64,000 nt of DNA from an uncultured Clostridia bacterium. GTDB lineage: Bacteria > Bacillota > Clostridia > TANB77 > CAG-465. The notes under the pieces were generated by a model, which saw only the letters and a list, made by a program, of their open reading frames with translations, searched no databases and was not told where the DNA came from. A program made the position numbers and the translations under genes. Shown piece by piece: positions 27,673-36,912 of the stretch. Where the stretch lies: positions 28,556 through 92,555 of the forward strand of contig CAKPAG010000005.1 of assembly GCA_934132895.1 (NCBI GenBank), in the 5' to 3' direction. Each line of letters opens with the position of its first letter. The stretch's first letter is position 1.

Positions 27673-29104
27673 TTATTTTTTATCTTCAATTATATTTATA
27701 CCAATACCAAGCATTGCCCAAAATAGCGGAGCTACTTGTATTACGCTTATATTTATCATACCTTGCATTAAATAGCTTATTATTCCTATAAATATCATAG
27801 TTACAAAAATTCTGTTATTTTTTTTATTTTCCTTTTCAGTTTGTATAATACTTGCTTTATGTCCTTTCAATACTTTTAATAGTAATATAAAACAAATAGG
27901 GATTATATTACAAAGGTATGCTATTAATGACGGTACACCTGTTGTGGCAGCAATATGTAAAAATTCAAAGTGAGCTTTATCTACTCTATAAATGTTTAAA
28001 ACATCGTTTTCTCCCTTTGTAAGATAGACATCTAAATTGCTTAATTCTCTGTCTAAGCTATCTGGTCCAGTACCAAATAGAAAATTATTTTTTACTACCA
28101 TTAAAGCTTTTTCCCATATTTGAAATCTATGAGAACCAAAAGTTTCATCTTGTGTAGCTAGTTTATTTATTTCATCTTTAGAACCCATTAATTCTTTTGC
28201 AAATGAATTGTCTATGAGTATGTTTGTAATTACAAATATTAAAATAAATAAAATAGTAAGAATTATTTCTTTTTTGATAACATATTTTTTATCACTTAAT
28301 GTTATAACACAAAAACTGCAAATAACTAAAAACATAAATATAAAAGTAATATAACCGCCTAATGTCTTAGAAAAAAGTAAAGTTGAAAATAGCATAGAAA
28401 TAAATACTAAAGTTAGAATATTTTTGTTACTATTTTTTCTAAAATCATTAGCTAAGTAGTAATAGCAAAACATTGGCAAAAATATTATTATATAGCTTGA
28501 TAAGAAATTTTGATTTCTCATAGTTCCAGTTGCTACATGAATTAAAGTATGAGGGGCAAATGGAAGAGAGTATCCATTTGGCAGGTTTACTTGCACAAAA
28601 CTATATATACAAACAACTACTGCACCTATAACAGCAAAAATCAATGTATCTTTTATATACTTAAATCCTCTTGAAAATAATATTAAAGTTACAATATAGC
28701 TAAATATTGTAATTACACCTTCGCCACGTCCGTTAATGCCAAATATGCAATTTAAGATACCATATTTTGTAAATATACAAGAAAGAACTACAAATAAAAA
28801 GTATATTCCAAGAATAATTTCAAATACATTAGGCTTAATTTTTTGATTATAATTTGTATTACCTTTTTTATTTCCGAGCTCTTTCATAAATTGATATTAG
28901 TAAAATTAATATTGTGGATATAAAAGTTATAAGGTTAAAAAGTGTACATTTTAAAGAATATATTCCGTACCCTATAATTTCAGGAATTGCCGGAAGTAAA
29001 AATATAAGTATTGCAAAAACTTTAAATATATAAGCTTTTACTGTTTCTGTGTTTACTTCACTATTTAATTCTATTTTTTTGTTAAGTAAGTTTTTTAATT
29101 TCAT
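27673..29104 (-). CDS. O-antigen ligase/polymerase-like membrane protein, read through one CGGA site
   Basis: In three-base reading this is two overlapping frames: a 78-residue piece (29104-28868) with two membrane segments, and a 404-residue piece (from 28887) with no ribosome binding site. CGGA at 28876-28873 read as one Gly joins them: SIYERA, Gly, NKKGNTNY. This gives a 476-residue protein with about 12 membrane segments. The second half carries the O-antigen-ligase-like region (NNFLFGTGPDSLDREL in an extracytoplasmic loop, about residue 345). Such proteins polymerise or ligate surface polysaccharides. The start at 29104 has AGAGGG. No other glycan genes adjoin it. Confidence 0.8.
28873..28876 (-). 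other. candidate four-base Gly codon CGGA joining two halves of the O-antigen-ligase-like gene
   Basis: The minus strand reads GCT CGGA AAT. Three-base reading gives R-K-stop; skipping the C enters the long downstream frame. Confidence 0.7.
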
Positions 29105-29235
29105 TTTTATCCCTCTTTCTTAGAATATTATAATATGTTTACATATTAAAAAGCAAGCTAACATATAAAAATAAGTAAAAAATATAAATGATAAAATTAA
29201 ATTATTAATTTAAAAATCAAATATTAGAAAATTTC

Positions 29236-29264
29236 TTGACAGAGACATAATTCACTGATATAAT
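29236..29264 (+). promoter_or_regulatory. promoter of the ileS T-box transcript
   Basis: TTGACA, 17 bases, TATAAT. Confidence 0.75.
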
Positions 29265-29284
29265 AGTAAACAAGTAAATAATAA

Positions 29285-29562
29285 ATAAAATTATATATAA
29301 AGACTATGACGAGAAAGAGTAAATATGTATGAAATATTTAAGCGAGCTAGGGATGGTGTGAGCCTAGTTAGAGTAGTGTATATTGAAAATCATCTCCGAG
29401 TTGCTAGCTGAAAAGTTTTTCTTAGTAAGTGTCGCCGTTATCCTTTTCGTTATAAAGGACACATATGTTGGTATGTTGTATATTAAGGTAATTTTATGGT
29501 TATATAAATATGAGTATAATCACGCGTAGTCCTTTGTATACAGGCACGTGTGATTTTTTATA
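29285..29562 (+). ncRNA. T-box leader controlling ileS (tRNA-Ile sensing)
   Basis: The 340-base leader of ileS has a stem-I-like region with GACGAGAAAGAGTAA, GGGATGGTGTGAGCC and an ATC triplet in the AAAATCATCTCC loop that fits an Ile specifier. A TTGGTATG stretch could be the bulge that pairs with the tRNA acceptor end (ACCA). A terminator ends the leader. Uncharged tRNA-Ile would favour readthrough. The T-box sequence itself is divergent. Confidence 0.68.
29518..29559 (+). terminator. conditional terminator of the T-box leader
   Basis: AATCACGCGT pairs with ACGTGTGATT (one G-T pair) and a T run follows, about 50 bases before ileS. Confidence 0.7.
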
Positions 29563-29616
29563 GTATAATTTATTTGTTATATTATCTTTAATTTTTAGTA
29601 AGAAAGGATGTTATTT

Positions 29617-32391
29617 ATGGAAGAAAAGAAAGATTATTCAAAAACATTAAATTTGCCTAAAACAGATTTTGAGATGAGAGGTAATTTACCAAAAAAAGAA
29701 CCAGCAATTTTACAAAAAATGATTGATGAAAAAATTTATTACTTAGCTTTAGAAAAAAATAAAAATACTGGTAAAACTTTTGTACTTCATGATGGACCAC
29801 CATATGCAAATGGTGATATTCACACAGGTCATGCCTTAGATAAAATACTTAAAGATATTATAATAAGATACAAAACTATGAATGGGTATTATAGTCCATA
29901 TGTTCCAGGCTGGGATACTCATGGTCTACCAATTGAAAAGAAAGTTCAACAAGAATTAAAAGTAACAAAAGATGAGGTAGGAGTTACTAAATTTAGAGAA
30001 ATTTGTAAAGAGTTTGCTTTAAATGCAGTAAAAAAAACAGCTACTCAATTTGAACGTTTAGGTGGACTTGGAGATTATAGAGATGAAACAAAAAGATATT
30101 TAACTTTAAATAAAGACTTTGAAGCTACACAAATAGGTGTATTTGGTGATATGTATAAAAAAGGATATATTTACAGAGATTTAAAACCAGTATATTGGTG
30201 TAGTGATTGTGAAACAGCTTTAGCTGAAGCAGAAATAGAATATAAAGATGATACTTCTACTTCTATTTATGTTAAATTTAGAGTAAAAGAAGATAAGGGC
30301 CTTTTTGCAAAGTATGGTGATTTAAAAGATACATATATTGTAATTTGGACTACAACTCCTTGGACTTTACCTGGAAACCAAGCAATAACTTTAAATCCAG
30401 AATTTACATATGCACTTGTTGAAGCAAATAACGAAAGATTTGTAATGGCTAAAGATTTAGTAGAGCAAGTTATGCCACTTGGTGGATACGAAAAATGGAA
30501 TATAGTAGCTGAGTTTAAAGGAGAAGAACTTGAAAATATTATTTGTTTAAATCCAGTTATAGAAAATAAAACATCACGTGTAATATTAGGTTCTGATAAA
30601 GATTTATATGTAAGTTTAGACGCAGGTACAGGTTGCGTTCATACAGCTCCAGGACATGGACATGAAGATTATTTATGCTGTAAAAGATACAAGGATATAG
30701 ATATAATTGTTCCTGTTGATAAACATGGTCATATGACAGAAGAGGCTGGAAGATTTGCTGGAATGTATTATGCAAAAGCAAATAAGGAAGTTATAAAATA
30801 CCTTGAAGAAACTAAAGATTTATTTGCTAAAAAAGAACTTACTCACTCATATCCACATTGCTGGAGATGTAAAAAACCAGTTATATATAGGGCTACAACT
30901 CAATGGTTTGCTTCAATAGATGGATTTAGAGAAAAAGCATTAAGTGAAATAAAAAATGTAAAATGGTATCCTGAATGGGGACTAGATAGAATGACAAATA
31001 TGATAAAAGATAGAACAGACTGGTGTATTTCACGTCAACGTTCTTGGGGTGTACCAATTCCAATATTTTACTGTGCAGAGTGTGGAAAAGAGTATATAAA
31101 TGAGGATACAATAAAAAAAGTACAAGAACTATTTATGCGTGAAGGCTCAAATGCTTGGTTTGAAAAAACTCCTGAAGAAATTCTAGGTGAAATACCAACA
31201 TGTTCATGCGGCTGCAAAAAGCTAGAAAAAGAAAAAGATATAATGGACGTTTGGTTTGATTCAGGTTCTTCACATGCCGCTGTTATAAATGAAAGATATG
31301 GACTTCCAGAAGGAAAAGCAGATGTATATATGGAGGGAAATGACCAATATAGAGGCTGGTTCCAATCATCACTTTTAACATCTGTTGCAACTAAAGGTGA
31401 AGCTCCATATAAAGAAGTAGTAACACATGGTATGGTTGTTGACGGTGAAGGAAAGAAAATGTCAAAATCTTTAGGAAATGGAATTGCTCCTCTTGATATA
31501 GTTGACGAGTATGGTGCTGACATTTTAAGAATGTGGGCAACATCATCTGATTATCATGGAGAAATAAGACTTTCAAAAGATATCTTAAAACAAATATCTG
31601 AAGTGTATAAAAAAATTAGAAATACAGTAAGATTTTTAATTGGAAATACATCTGATTTTGATCCTAAAAATGATTATGTAGAATATAAACAAAGAGATGA
31701 ATTAGATAGATTTATGATGTATAAATTAAATAAACTTGTAGAGTATACATCTAATGCTTATGAAAACTTTGATTATCATTCAGTATATAGTGAAATACAT
31801 AGATTTTGTACAGTGGAACTTTCTAGTAAGTACCTTGATGTTATAAAAGATAGACTTTATACATTTAATGTGGCTCATCCTTTAAGACGTAGTTCACAAT
31901 CAACAATGTATGATATACTATTTGCTTTTGCAAGAATAATATCACCAATACTTGTATTTACATCTGAAGAAATATATTCGTATATGAATTTAAGAGAAGA
32001 TAAGAAAAATAGCATCTTACTTGAAGATTTTCCAAATGTAAATAGTGAATATATGGATGATACTTTAGTACAAAAATGGGAGAAAATCTTTGATATTAAA
32101 GAAATGTTAGCAAAACCTATTGAAAATGCAAGAGCTGAAAAATTAATAGGTAGTGCTTTAGATGCCGAAGTTGTTATATTTGCAAACGAAAAAGATTATG
32201 ATTTTATAAAAGAAAATGCAAAAAATATAGAATTAGTTGCAATAGTGTCTGAACTTGAAGTAGAAAAGACAGATAAAGAAACTTCTGTTAAAGTTCAAAA
32301 GTCTTCTGGAGTTAAATGCCCAAGATGTTGGACATATGCTCATGAATATTCAGATGATGGAATTTGTATGAAGTGTTACAAAAATATGTAG
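29617..32391 (+). CDS. ileS: isoleucyl-tRNA synthetase
   Basis: This class I synthetase charges tRNA-Ile and has about 924 residues. PYANGDIHTGHALDK (about residues 61-75) is the HIGH motif region, an editing (CP1) domain follows (TTTPWTLPGNQAIT), and KMSKS is at about residue 613. The C-terminal zinc ribbon is CPRCW with CMKC. ATG 29617 fits the AAAGG site better than ATG 29608, which is only one base from it. Expression is under the T-box leader. Confidence 0.95.
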   Translation: MEEKKDYSKTLNLPKTDFEMRGNLPKKEPAILQKMIDEKIYYLALEKNKNTGKTFVLHDGPPYANGDIHTGHALDKILKDIIIRYKTMNGYYSPYVPGWDTHGLPIEKKVQQELKVTKDEVGVTKFREICKEFALNAVKKTATQFERLGGLGDYRDETKRYLTLNKDFEATQIGVFGDMYKKGYIYRDLKPVYWCSDCETALAEAEIEYKDDTSTSIYVKFRVKEDKGLFAKYGDLKDTYIVIWTTTPWTLPGNQAITLNPEFTYALVEANNERFVMAKDLVEQVMPLGGYEKWNIVAEFKGEELENIICLNPVIENKTSRVILGSDKDLYVSLDAGTGCVHTAPGHGHEDYLCCKRYKDIDIIVPVDKHGHMTEEAGRFAGMYYAKANKEVIKYLEETKDLFAKKELTHSYPHCWRCKKPVIYRATTQWFASIDGFREKALSEIKNVKWYPEWGLDRMTNMIKDRTDWCISRQRSWGVPIPIFYCAECGKEYINEDTIKKVQELFMREGSNAWFEKTPEEILGEIPTCSCGCKKLEKEKDIMDVWFDSGSSHAAVINERYGLPEGKADVYMEGNDQYRGWFQSSLLTSVATKGEAPYKEVVTHGMVVDGEGKKMSKSLGNGIAPLDIVDEYGADILRMWATSSDYHGEIRLSKDILKQISEVYKKIRNTVRFLIGNTSDFDPKNDYVEYKQRDELDRFMMYKLNKLVEYTSNAYENFDYHSVYSEIHRFCTVELSSKYLDVIKDRLYTFNVAHPLRRSSQSTMYDILFAFARIISPILVFTSEEIYSYMNLREDKKNSILLEDFPNVNSEYMDDTLVQKWEKIFDIKEMLAKPIENARAEKLIGSALDAEVVIFANEKDYDFIKENAKNIELVAIVSELEVEKTDKETSVKVQKSSGVKCPRCWTYAHEYSDDGICMKCYKNM

Positions 32392-32395
32392 TAAT

Positions 32396-32432
32396 AAAAA
32401 CAGTGTAGTTATATAAACTATGCTGTTTTTTG
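32396..32432 (+). terminator. ileS terminator
   Basis: AAAAACAG pairs with CTGTTTTT, with AGTT/AACT pairing inside. Confidence 0.75.
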
Positions 32433-32449
32433 TAGAGTCTATAAAAAAT

Positions 32450-32488
32450 GTGAAACAAAATGGAACTAAAATTCAAAAAAAGTTTCAC
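32450..32488. promoter_or_regulatory. operator half 1 upstream of the Fic gene
   Basis: GTGAAAC (32450-32456) and GTTTCAC (32482-32488) form a 7-bp inverted pair 25 bases apart. The right arm overlaps the presumed -35 element. Confidence 0.6.
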
Positions 32489-32512
32489 ATTTTTAGATTT
32501 TTGTGATATAAT
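32483..32512 (+). promoter_or_regulatory. promoter of the Fic gene
   Basis: TTTCAC, 18 bases, TATAAT. The -35 box is part of the repeated GTTTCAC word. Confidence 0.5.
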
Positions 32513-32518
32513 ATAAAT

Positions 32519-32558
32519 GTGAAACAAATAGCTTGAAAAAAACGTAAAAAAGTTTCAC
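32519..32558. promoter_or_regulatory. operator half 2 upstream of the Fic gene
   Basis: The GTGAAAC/GTTTCAC pair is repeated (32519-32525 and 32552-32558), downstream of the -10 box. The same layout twice around one promoter suggests repressor binding. Confidence 0.6.
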
Positions 32559-32579
32559 ACTATCTATTAGGAGGAAAAA

Positions 32580-33512
32580 ATGGAAAAAAAGATTGAAATA
32601 ATGGAACTTCTTAAAACTAAACAATTGCTTGAAAATGAACTTGAAAACACCATATATGGTTCTGTAGAAATAAGAGAAAAAGAGGGAAAAAAATATTTAT
32701 ATACTCATTATAGAGAAGATGGAGTAGCGTTAAGTAAGTATGTTGGAGAATATTCCGAGGAATTATATAATTTAATACTAAATAATAATATTAAAGCTAA
32801 GGAACTAAAAAAGAAAATAAGAGAAGTAACAAAAAGCTTAAAGAATTTAAATTATGTAGAGGAAGAACTTTCAGAAAAAGTACAACAAAATATTGATTTT
32901 GCAAAAAGGCATTTAGTTGATACAATATACAATCAAGCAATATTAGAGGGCGTAGCAACGACATTTGCAGATACAGAAAATATTATTGAAGGTGGAAAAG
33001 TAAATAATATGACATCAGAAGATATAATGAAAATTGTTAATCTTAAACATGCTTGGGAGTTTATATTAAATAAAAATGTTATTCTTAGCAATACAGATTT
33101 TTCTTTACTATGTGAAATAAATAGGCTTATAGAGGAAGGATTTTTTTATACAGCAGGAAAAATAAGAAGCACTCCTGTTAAAATTGGAGGAACATCATGG
33201 CAACCAGATTTTCCTATTGAAACAGTAATAAAAGAAGAATTAATAGAAATTTTTAACTTTAAAATAGATGATGTTGATAAAGCTATTGAATTATTGTTAT
33301 ATTTAATGAAAAAGCAAATTTTTATTGATGGAAATAAAAGAACATCAGTAATATTTGTTAATCATTACTTGATTTCTAAAGGTAAAGGAGTTATTGTAAT
33401 TCCGGCAGAATTAACCGAAGAATTTAAATATTTGCTCATATCGTATTATGAAGGAAAGGATGATAAAAATATAAAGAAATTTATTAAACAAAAATGCTAT
33501 ATTAAACTATAA
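32580..33512 (+). CDS. Fic-fold protein with a degenerate catalytic motif
   Basis: The product has 310 residues. It has a helical N-terminal part, then a Fic domain; TAGKIRSTPVKIGGTSWQPDFP is split by the flap region, and the motif reads QIFIDGNKRT at about residues 246-255. Normal Fic AMP-transferases have HPFxxGNxR; here His and Pro are replaced by Gln and Ile, so classical adenylylation is doubtful. IDGNKR is kept, so nucleotide binding may remain. The start follows AGGAGG. The paired GTGAAAC/GTTTCAC sites suggest tight regulation, perhaps by itself or by an unlinked repressor. No antitoxin gene adjoins. Confidence 0.75.
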   Translation: MEKKIEIMELLKTKQLLENELENTIYGSVEIREKEGKKYLYTHYREDGVALSKYVGEYSEELYNLILNNNIKAKELKKKIREVTKSLKNLNYVEEELSEKVQQNIDFAKRHLVDTIYNQAILEGVATTFADTENIIEGGKVNNMTSEDIMKIVNLKHAWEFILNKNVILSNTDFSLLCEINRLIEEGFFYTAGKIRSTPVKIGGTSWQPDFPIETVIKEELIEIFNFKIDDVDKAIELLLYLMKKQIFIDGNKRTSVIFVNHYLISKGKGVIVIPAELTEEFKYLLISYYEGKDDKNIKKFIKQKCYIKL

Positions 33513-33619
33513 ATTTTTATCACATATATTTAAATTATTATAAATTTTGGTTTATTTTTTAATATCTTAATGTTTTGTAAAATGAATAATAAAAACAATA
33601 GAATAAAGATATAATTAGG

Positions 33620-33650
33620 GAGTAGATGAAAGAAATCTATTCTCTTTTTT
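33620..33650 (+). terminator. terminator downstream of the Fic gene
   Basis: GAGTAGAT pairs with ATCTATTC and a CTC plus T run follows, about 100 bases after the Fic stop. Confidence 0.6.
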
Positions 33651-33743
33651 GTACTTTAAAAAATATTGTTTCTTTCTGGTTTCAAATATGCTAAATAAAA
33701 CATATTATATATTAATGTTATTATTTATCGGAGGAAAATTTTT

Positions 33744-34890
33744 ATGGAAAGAATAGTATATTGTGATTATAGTGCAACTACATATGTAAAAAAGCAAGTA
33801 TTACAAGAAATGTTGCCATATTTTTATAAGAATTTTGGAAATGCTTCTAGTATGTATTCTCTTGGTCGAATTTCTAAAGAGGCAATTGAAAAATCAAGAA
33901 AAAAGGTAGCAAATGCACTTAAATGTAAATCTAGTGAAATATATTTTACCGCGTCAGGGAGTGAAGCAGATAACATGGCTCTTTTAGGTATAGCTAGAGC
34001 TAATAGGTATAAAGGAAGACATATCATAACAAGTAAAATTGAGCATTTGGCTATATTAAATACTTGTAAAGAATTAGAAAAAGAGGGGTTTATCATTTCA
34101 TACATAAATGTAGATAAAAATGGAATAATTGATATAAATGAATTAAAAAGAAGTATTAGATATGATACCATTTTAATTTCAGTTATGATGGCAAATAATG
34201 AAGTGGGAACTATTGAACCTATAAAGGAAATAGGTGAGATTGCAAAAGAAAATAACATATTCTTTCATACGGATGCAGTTCAAGCAATTGGACATATAGA
34301 TATAGATGTAAAAGAATTAAATGTTGATGCACTTTCGCTTTCAGCACATAAATTTTTTGGGCCTAAAGGAGTTGGAGCAGCATATATAAAAGAAGGAATT
34401 ACATTTGATCCTGTAATATTAGGGCGGTCATCAAGAGCACTGTAAAAGAGCTGGTACAGAAAATGTGCCGGGAATAGTAGGACTAGGAAAAGCAATAGAA
34501 CTTGCAACTTTAAATATAGAAGAACATAACAAAAATGTATCATTTTTAAGAGATAGCCTTTTAAATGAAATAAAACAAAATATAAAAGATATAGTAATAA
34601 ATGCCGATATAAAAGAAAAATTACCAGGAAATATTAGCCTTTCTATAAAAGGTATAGATGCCAAAAATTTATTACTACTTTTAGATATGAATGGCATTTG
34701 TCTTTCATCAGGAAGTGCTTGTAATTCTTCTGTTACTATGCCATCTCATGTGTTAAAAGCTATGGGTATAGATGAAAAAGATGCTTTAAGTACAATAAGA
34801 ATAAGTTTGGGTGATGGAAATACAATTCAAGATATAAAGTATATATCATATGTATTACAAAATGCAGTTAGCAAATTAAGAAATGAGTAA
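33744..34890 (+). CDS. nifS: cysteine desulfurase (NifS/IscS type), read through one CGGT site
   Basis: This PLP enzyme takes sulfur from cysteine for Fe-S cluster and thiolation pathways. The restored product has 381 residues, a normal length. The PLP lysine is in LSLSAHKFFGPKG (about residue 203) and the catalytic Cys in SSGSACNSS (about residue 326). Three-base reading breaks at 34425 (R-S-S-R-A-L-stop). CGGT (34425-34428) read as Gly gives ILGGHQEHCKRAGTENVPG, the conserved GGxQE and GTENV block of the family. Both sides are otherwise intact. The start follows GGAGG. It may supply the SufBC system at 61.2 kb. Confidence 0.88.
34425..34428 (+). other. candidate four-base Gly codon CGGT in the cysteine desulfurase
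   Basis: The sequence reads GGG CGGT CAT. It replaces the second Gly of the conserved GG-x-QE motif. Confidence 0.8.
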
Positions 34891-34899
34891 AAAAATAAT

Positions 34900-34942
34900 A
34901 AAACCTAGGTGAATGTATATTTCCTAGGTATTTTGTTTTTTT
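34900..34942 (+). terminator. terminator after the cysteine desulfurase
   Basis: ACCTAGG and CCTAGGT pair, followed by T-rich sequence. Confidence 0.75.
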
Positions 34943-35097
34943 AGTGGAGAAAAAAATAAGTTAAATAAATTACAGATTATAAATTATAAACTATGAAAAT
35001 TCACTCTAAATATATCATTAAAAGTAGTAAGTGTTATTTTATATATTTTTTTCATAATAGAAATTTGCATAAAATTTAACTTTTTTTCTAAAAACTA

Positions 35098-35126
35098 TTG
35101 ATTTTTATATTTTTTTATACTAAAAT
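35098..35126 (+). promoter_or_regulatory. dcw cluster promoter
   Basis: TTGATT, 17 bases, TAAAAT, immediately before the MraZ boxes. Confidence 0.65.
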
Positions 35127-35135
35127 TAAATCAAA

Positions 35136-35170
35136 GTGGTACGAAGTGGTATAAAGTGGTATGAAGTGAG
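35136..35170 (+). promoter_or_regulatory. MraZ operator: four GTGRK-type direct repeats
   Basis: GTGGT occurs at 35136, 35146 and 35156, and GTGAG at 35166, a strict 10-base period. MraZ is known to bind such direct repeats upstream of its own gene and repress the dcw operon. Confidence 0.85.
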
Positions 35171-35180
35171 GTGATGAAAA

Positions 35181-35612
35181 ATGTTGCTTGGAGAATATAA
35201 TCATAGTCTTGATGCAAAGGGAAGAGTAAGTGTTCCTTCAAAGTTAAGATTGGATTTAGGTGAGTCTTTTATAGTAACAAAAGGACTTGATAACTGTCTT
35301 TTTGCTTATTCAAAAGATGAATGGACAACATTTGAATCAAAGCTTAAAGCTTTACCTCTTACTAATACAAATGCTCGTAACTTCGTAAGATTTTTCTTTT
35401 CAGGTGCCACTGAATGTGAAATTGACAAACAAGGAAGAATAAATATTCCACAAAACTTAAGAGATTATGCTTCAGTTACAAAAGATGTAACAATTGTAGG
35501 TGTAGGAACAAGAGTTGAAATTTGGGATAGAGAAAAATGGAATAAATATAACTCTGAAGAAAACTTGAATGTTGATGAAATAGCAAGTCAAATGTCTGAT
35601 TTAGGCATTTAA
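35181..35612 (+). CDS. mraZ: transcriptional regulator MraZ
   Basis: The product has 143 residues with two AbrB-like SpoVT repeats: [20 protein letters not shown] and the second copy around [19 protein letters not shown]. Each carries the DxKGR/DxQGR signature. It assembles into a ring that binds the direct repeats just upstream. It is the first gene of the dcw cluster. Confidence 0.95.
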   Translation: MLLGEYNHSLDAKGRVSVPSKLRLDLGESFIVTKGLDNCLFAYSKDEWTTFESKLKALPLTNTNARNFVRFFFSGATECEIDKQGRINIPQNLRDYASVTKDVTIVGVGTRVEIWDREKWNKYNSEENLNVDEIASQMSDLGI

Positions 35613-35946
35613 CTATAAATTAAACTAATGAAAAATAAAAATAAAAAAAACAAAAGAAAAAAATAAATAATTAACAATTAATAAACAAAGGATAAAATTA
35701 TAGCTTTAGCTGTAATAAAAAAATAAACGAAAGAAAAAAGTACTTAAAAAGTATGATAAATAAAAAAACAAAAGATAATTAATAAAAAAATTATTACAAA
35801 AGACAAAATCGTATATCGATAAAATATATTACATTTTACCAAAGAAAAAAAGCAAGTAAACAAAAGATAAAATTTTTAATTATTATAAAAAATAATAATT
35901 TTATTAAGATAGTTTTTGTATAGTGAAAAGGAAAAAAGGAATAAAG
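35613..35946. other. A-rich gap between mraZ and rsmH
   Basis: These 330 bases consist largely of A-rich runs (AAAATAAA, AAACAAAAG) with no coding frame, promoter or terminator that I can support. Such a gap is unusual because mraZ and rsmH are normally adjacent. Confidence 0.6.
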
Positions 35947-36889
35947 ATGGAGTTTAAACATAAGTCAGTACTTCTTAATGAATGTATCGAAAATTTGAAT
36001 ATAAGAAAAGGCCTAATATATGTTGATGGAACTACTCGGACGGAGGTCGGACATTCATATGAGATATTAAAAAAATTAAATGGAAGCGGACGACTTGTAT
36101 GTATAGATAGAGATAAAGAAGCAATAGAAGCGGCAAAAAATAAATTAAAGGATTTCACAAATTTTGTTACTGTTCATGATAATCATGCAAATATATTAAA
36201 TATACTAAAAAATTTAAACATAGATGGCGTAGATGGAATACTACTTGATTTAGGTGTTTCATCATATCAATTAGATGAACCGACACGTGGTTTTAGTTAT
36301 ATGCATGACAGTAAACTCGATATGAGGATGAACAAAGATGATGAGATTGACGCATATAAAGTAGTAAACAATTATAGCGAAGAAGACTTAGCAAGAATAT
36401 TTTTTAATTTTCGGTGAAGAAAAATATTCAAGAAATATTGCTAAGAATATTGTTTTAAAAAGAAAAGAGAAAAATATCGAAACAACATTTGAACTTGTCG
36501 ATATTATAAAAGAATCAATGCCAAAAAGAGCATTAAATGAAAAGCAACATCCGGCTAAAAGAGTCTTTCAAGCTATAAGAATAGAAGTAAATGAAGAATT
36601 AACAAAATTAAAGCAAGCAGTCATTGATAGCATAATGGCTTTAAATAATGGAGGTAGACTTGCTATAATAACGTTTCATTCACTAGAAGATAAAATAGTA
36701 AAACACGCATATGAGGAAATGGAAGGAAGATGTACTTGTCCTAAAGATTTCCCAGTATGTGTTTGCAATTATAAATCATATGGAAAAATTATTACTAAAA
36801 AGCCAATTATATCAGGTGAAGAAGAATTAAACGAAAATCCTAGAGCTAGAAGTGCAAAGCTTAGAGTTTTTGAAAGGATAAAATCTTAA
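35947..36889 (+). CDS. rsmH: 16S rRNA m4C1402 methyltransferase RsmH, with four CGGN sites
   Basis: RsmH methylates N4 of C1402 in the 30S subunit. The start is ATG 35947 ([17 protein letters not shown]) after AAGGAATAAAG. Four-base reading gives 312 residues, the usual length. Three CGGA sites (36037, 36041, 36048) turn the nonsensical [11 protein letters not shown] into DGTTGGGGHS, the SAM-binding motif I; because three extra bases restore the frame, normal ORF calling hides this. A fourth site, CGGT at 36412, repairs a frameshift: IFFNF, Gly, [12 protein letters not shown]. Later blocks ([36 protein letters not shown]) are intact. The gene is single-copy here and in its canonical dcw place. 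Confidence 0.93.
36037..36051 (+). other. cluster of three candidate four-base Gly codons in RsmH motif I
   Basis: The frame reads ACT ACT CGGA CGGA GGT CGGA CAT, giving T-T-G-G-G-G-H. The sites are 36037-36040, 36041-36044 and 36048-36051. Confidence 0.85.
36412..36415 (+). other. candidate four-base Gly codon CGGT in rsmH
   Basis: TTT CGGT GAA. Three-base reading gives Arg then TGA; four-base reading gives the conserved F/Y-G-E-E. Confidence 0.85.
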
Positions 36890-36912
36890 GGCAAAAAAGA
36901 GGTGAAATATTA

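Noticed and set aside
28868..28887. Overlapping two-gene arrangement for the O-antigen-ligase-like locus
   Set aside because: The second frame has no ribosome binding site and the junction is a CGGA that joins both frames precisely.
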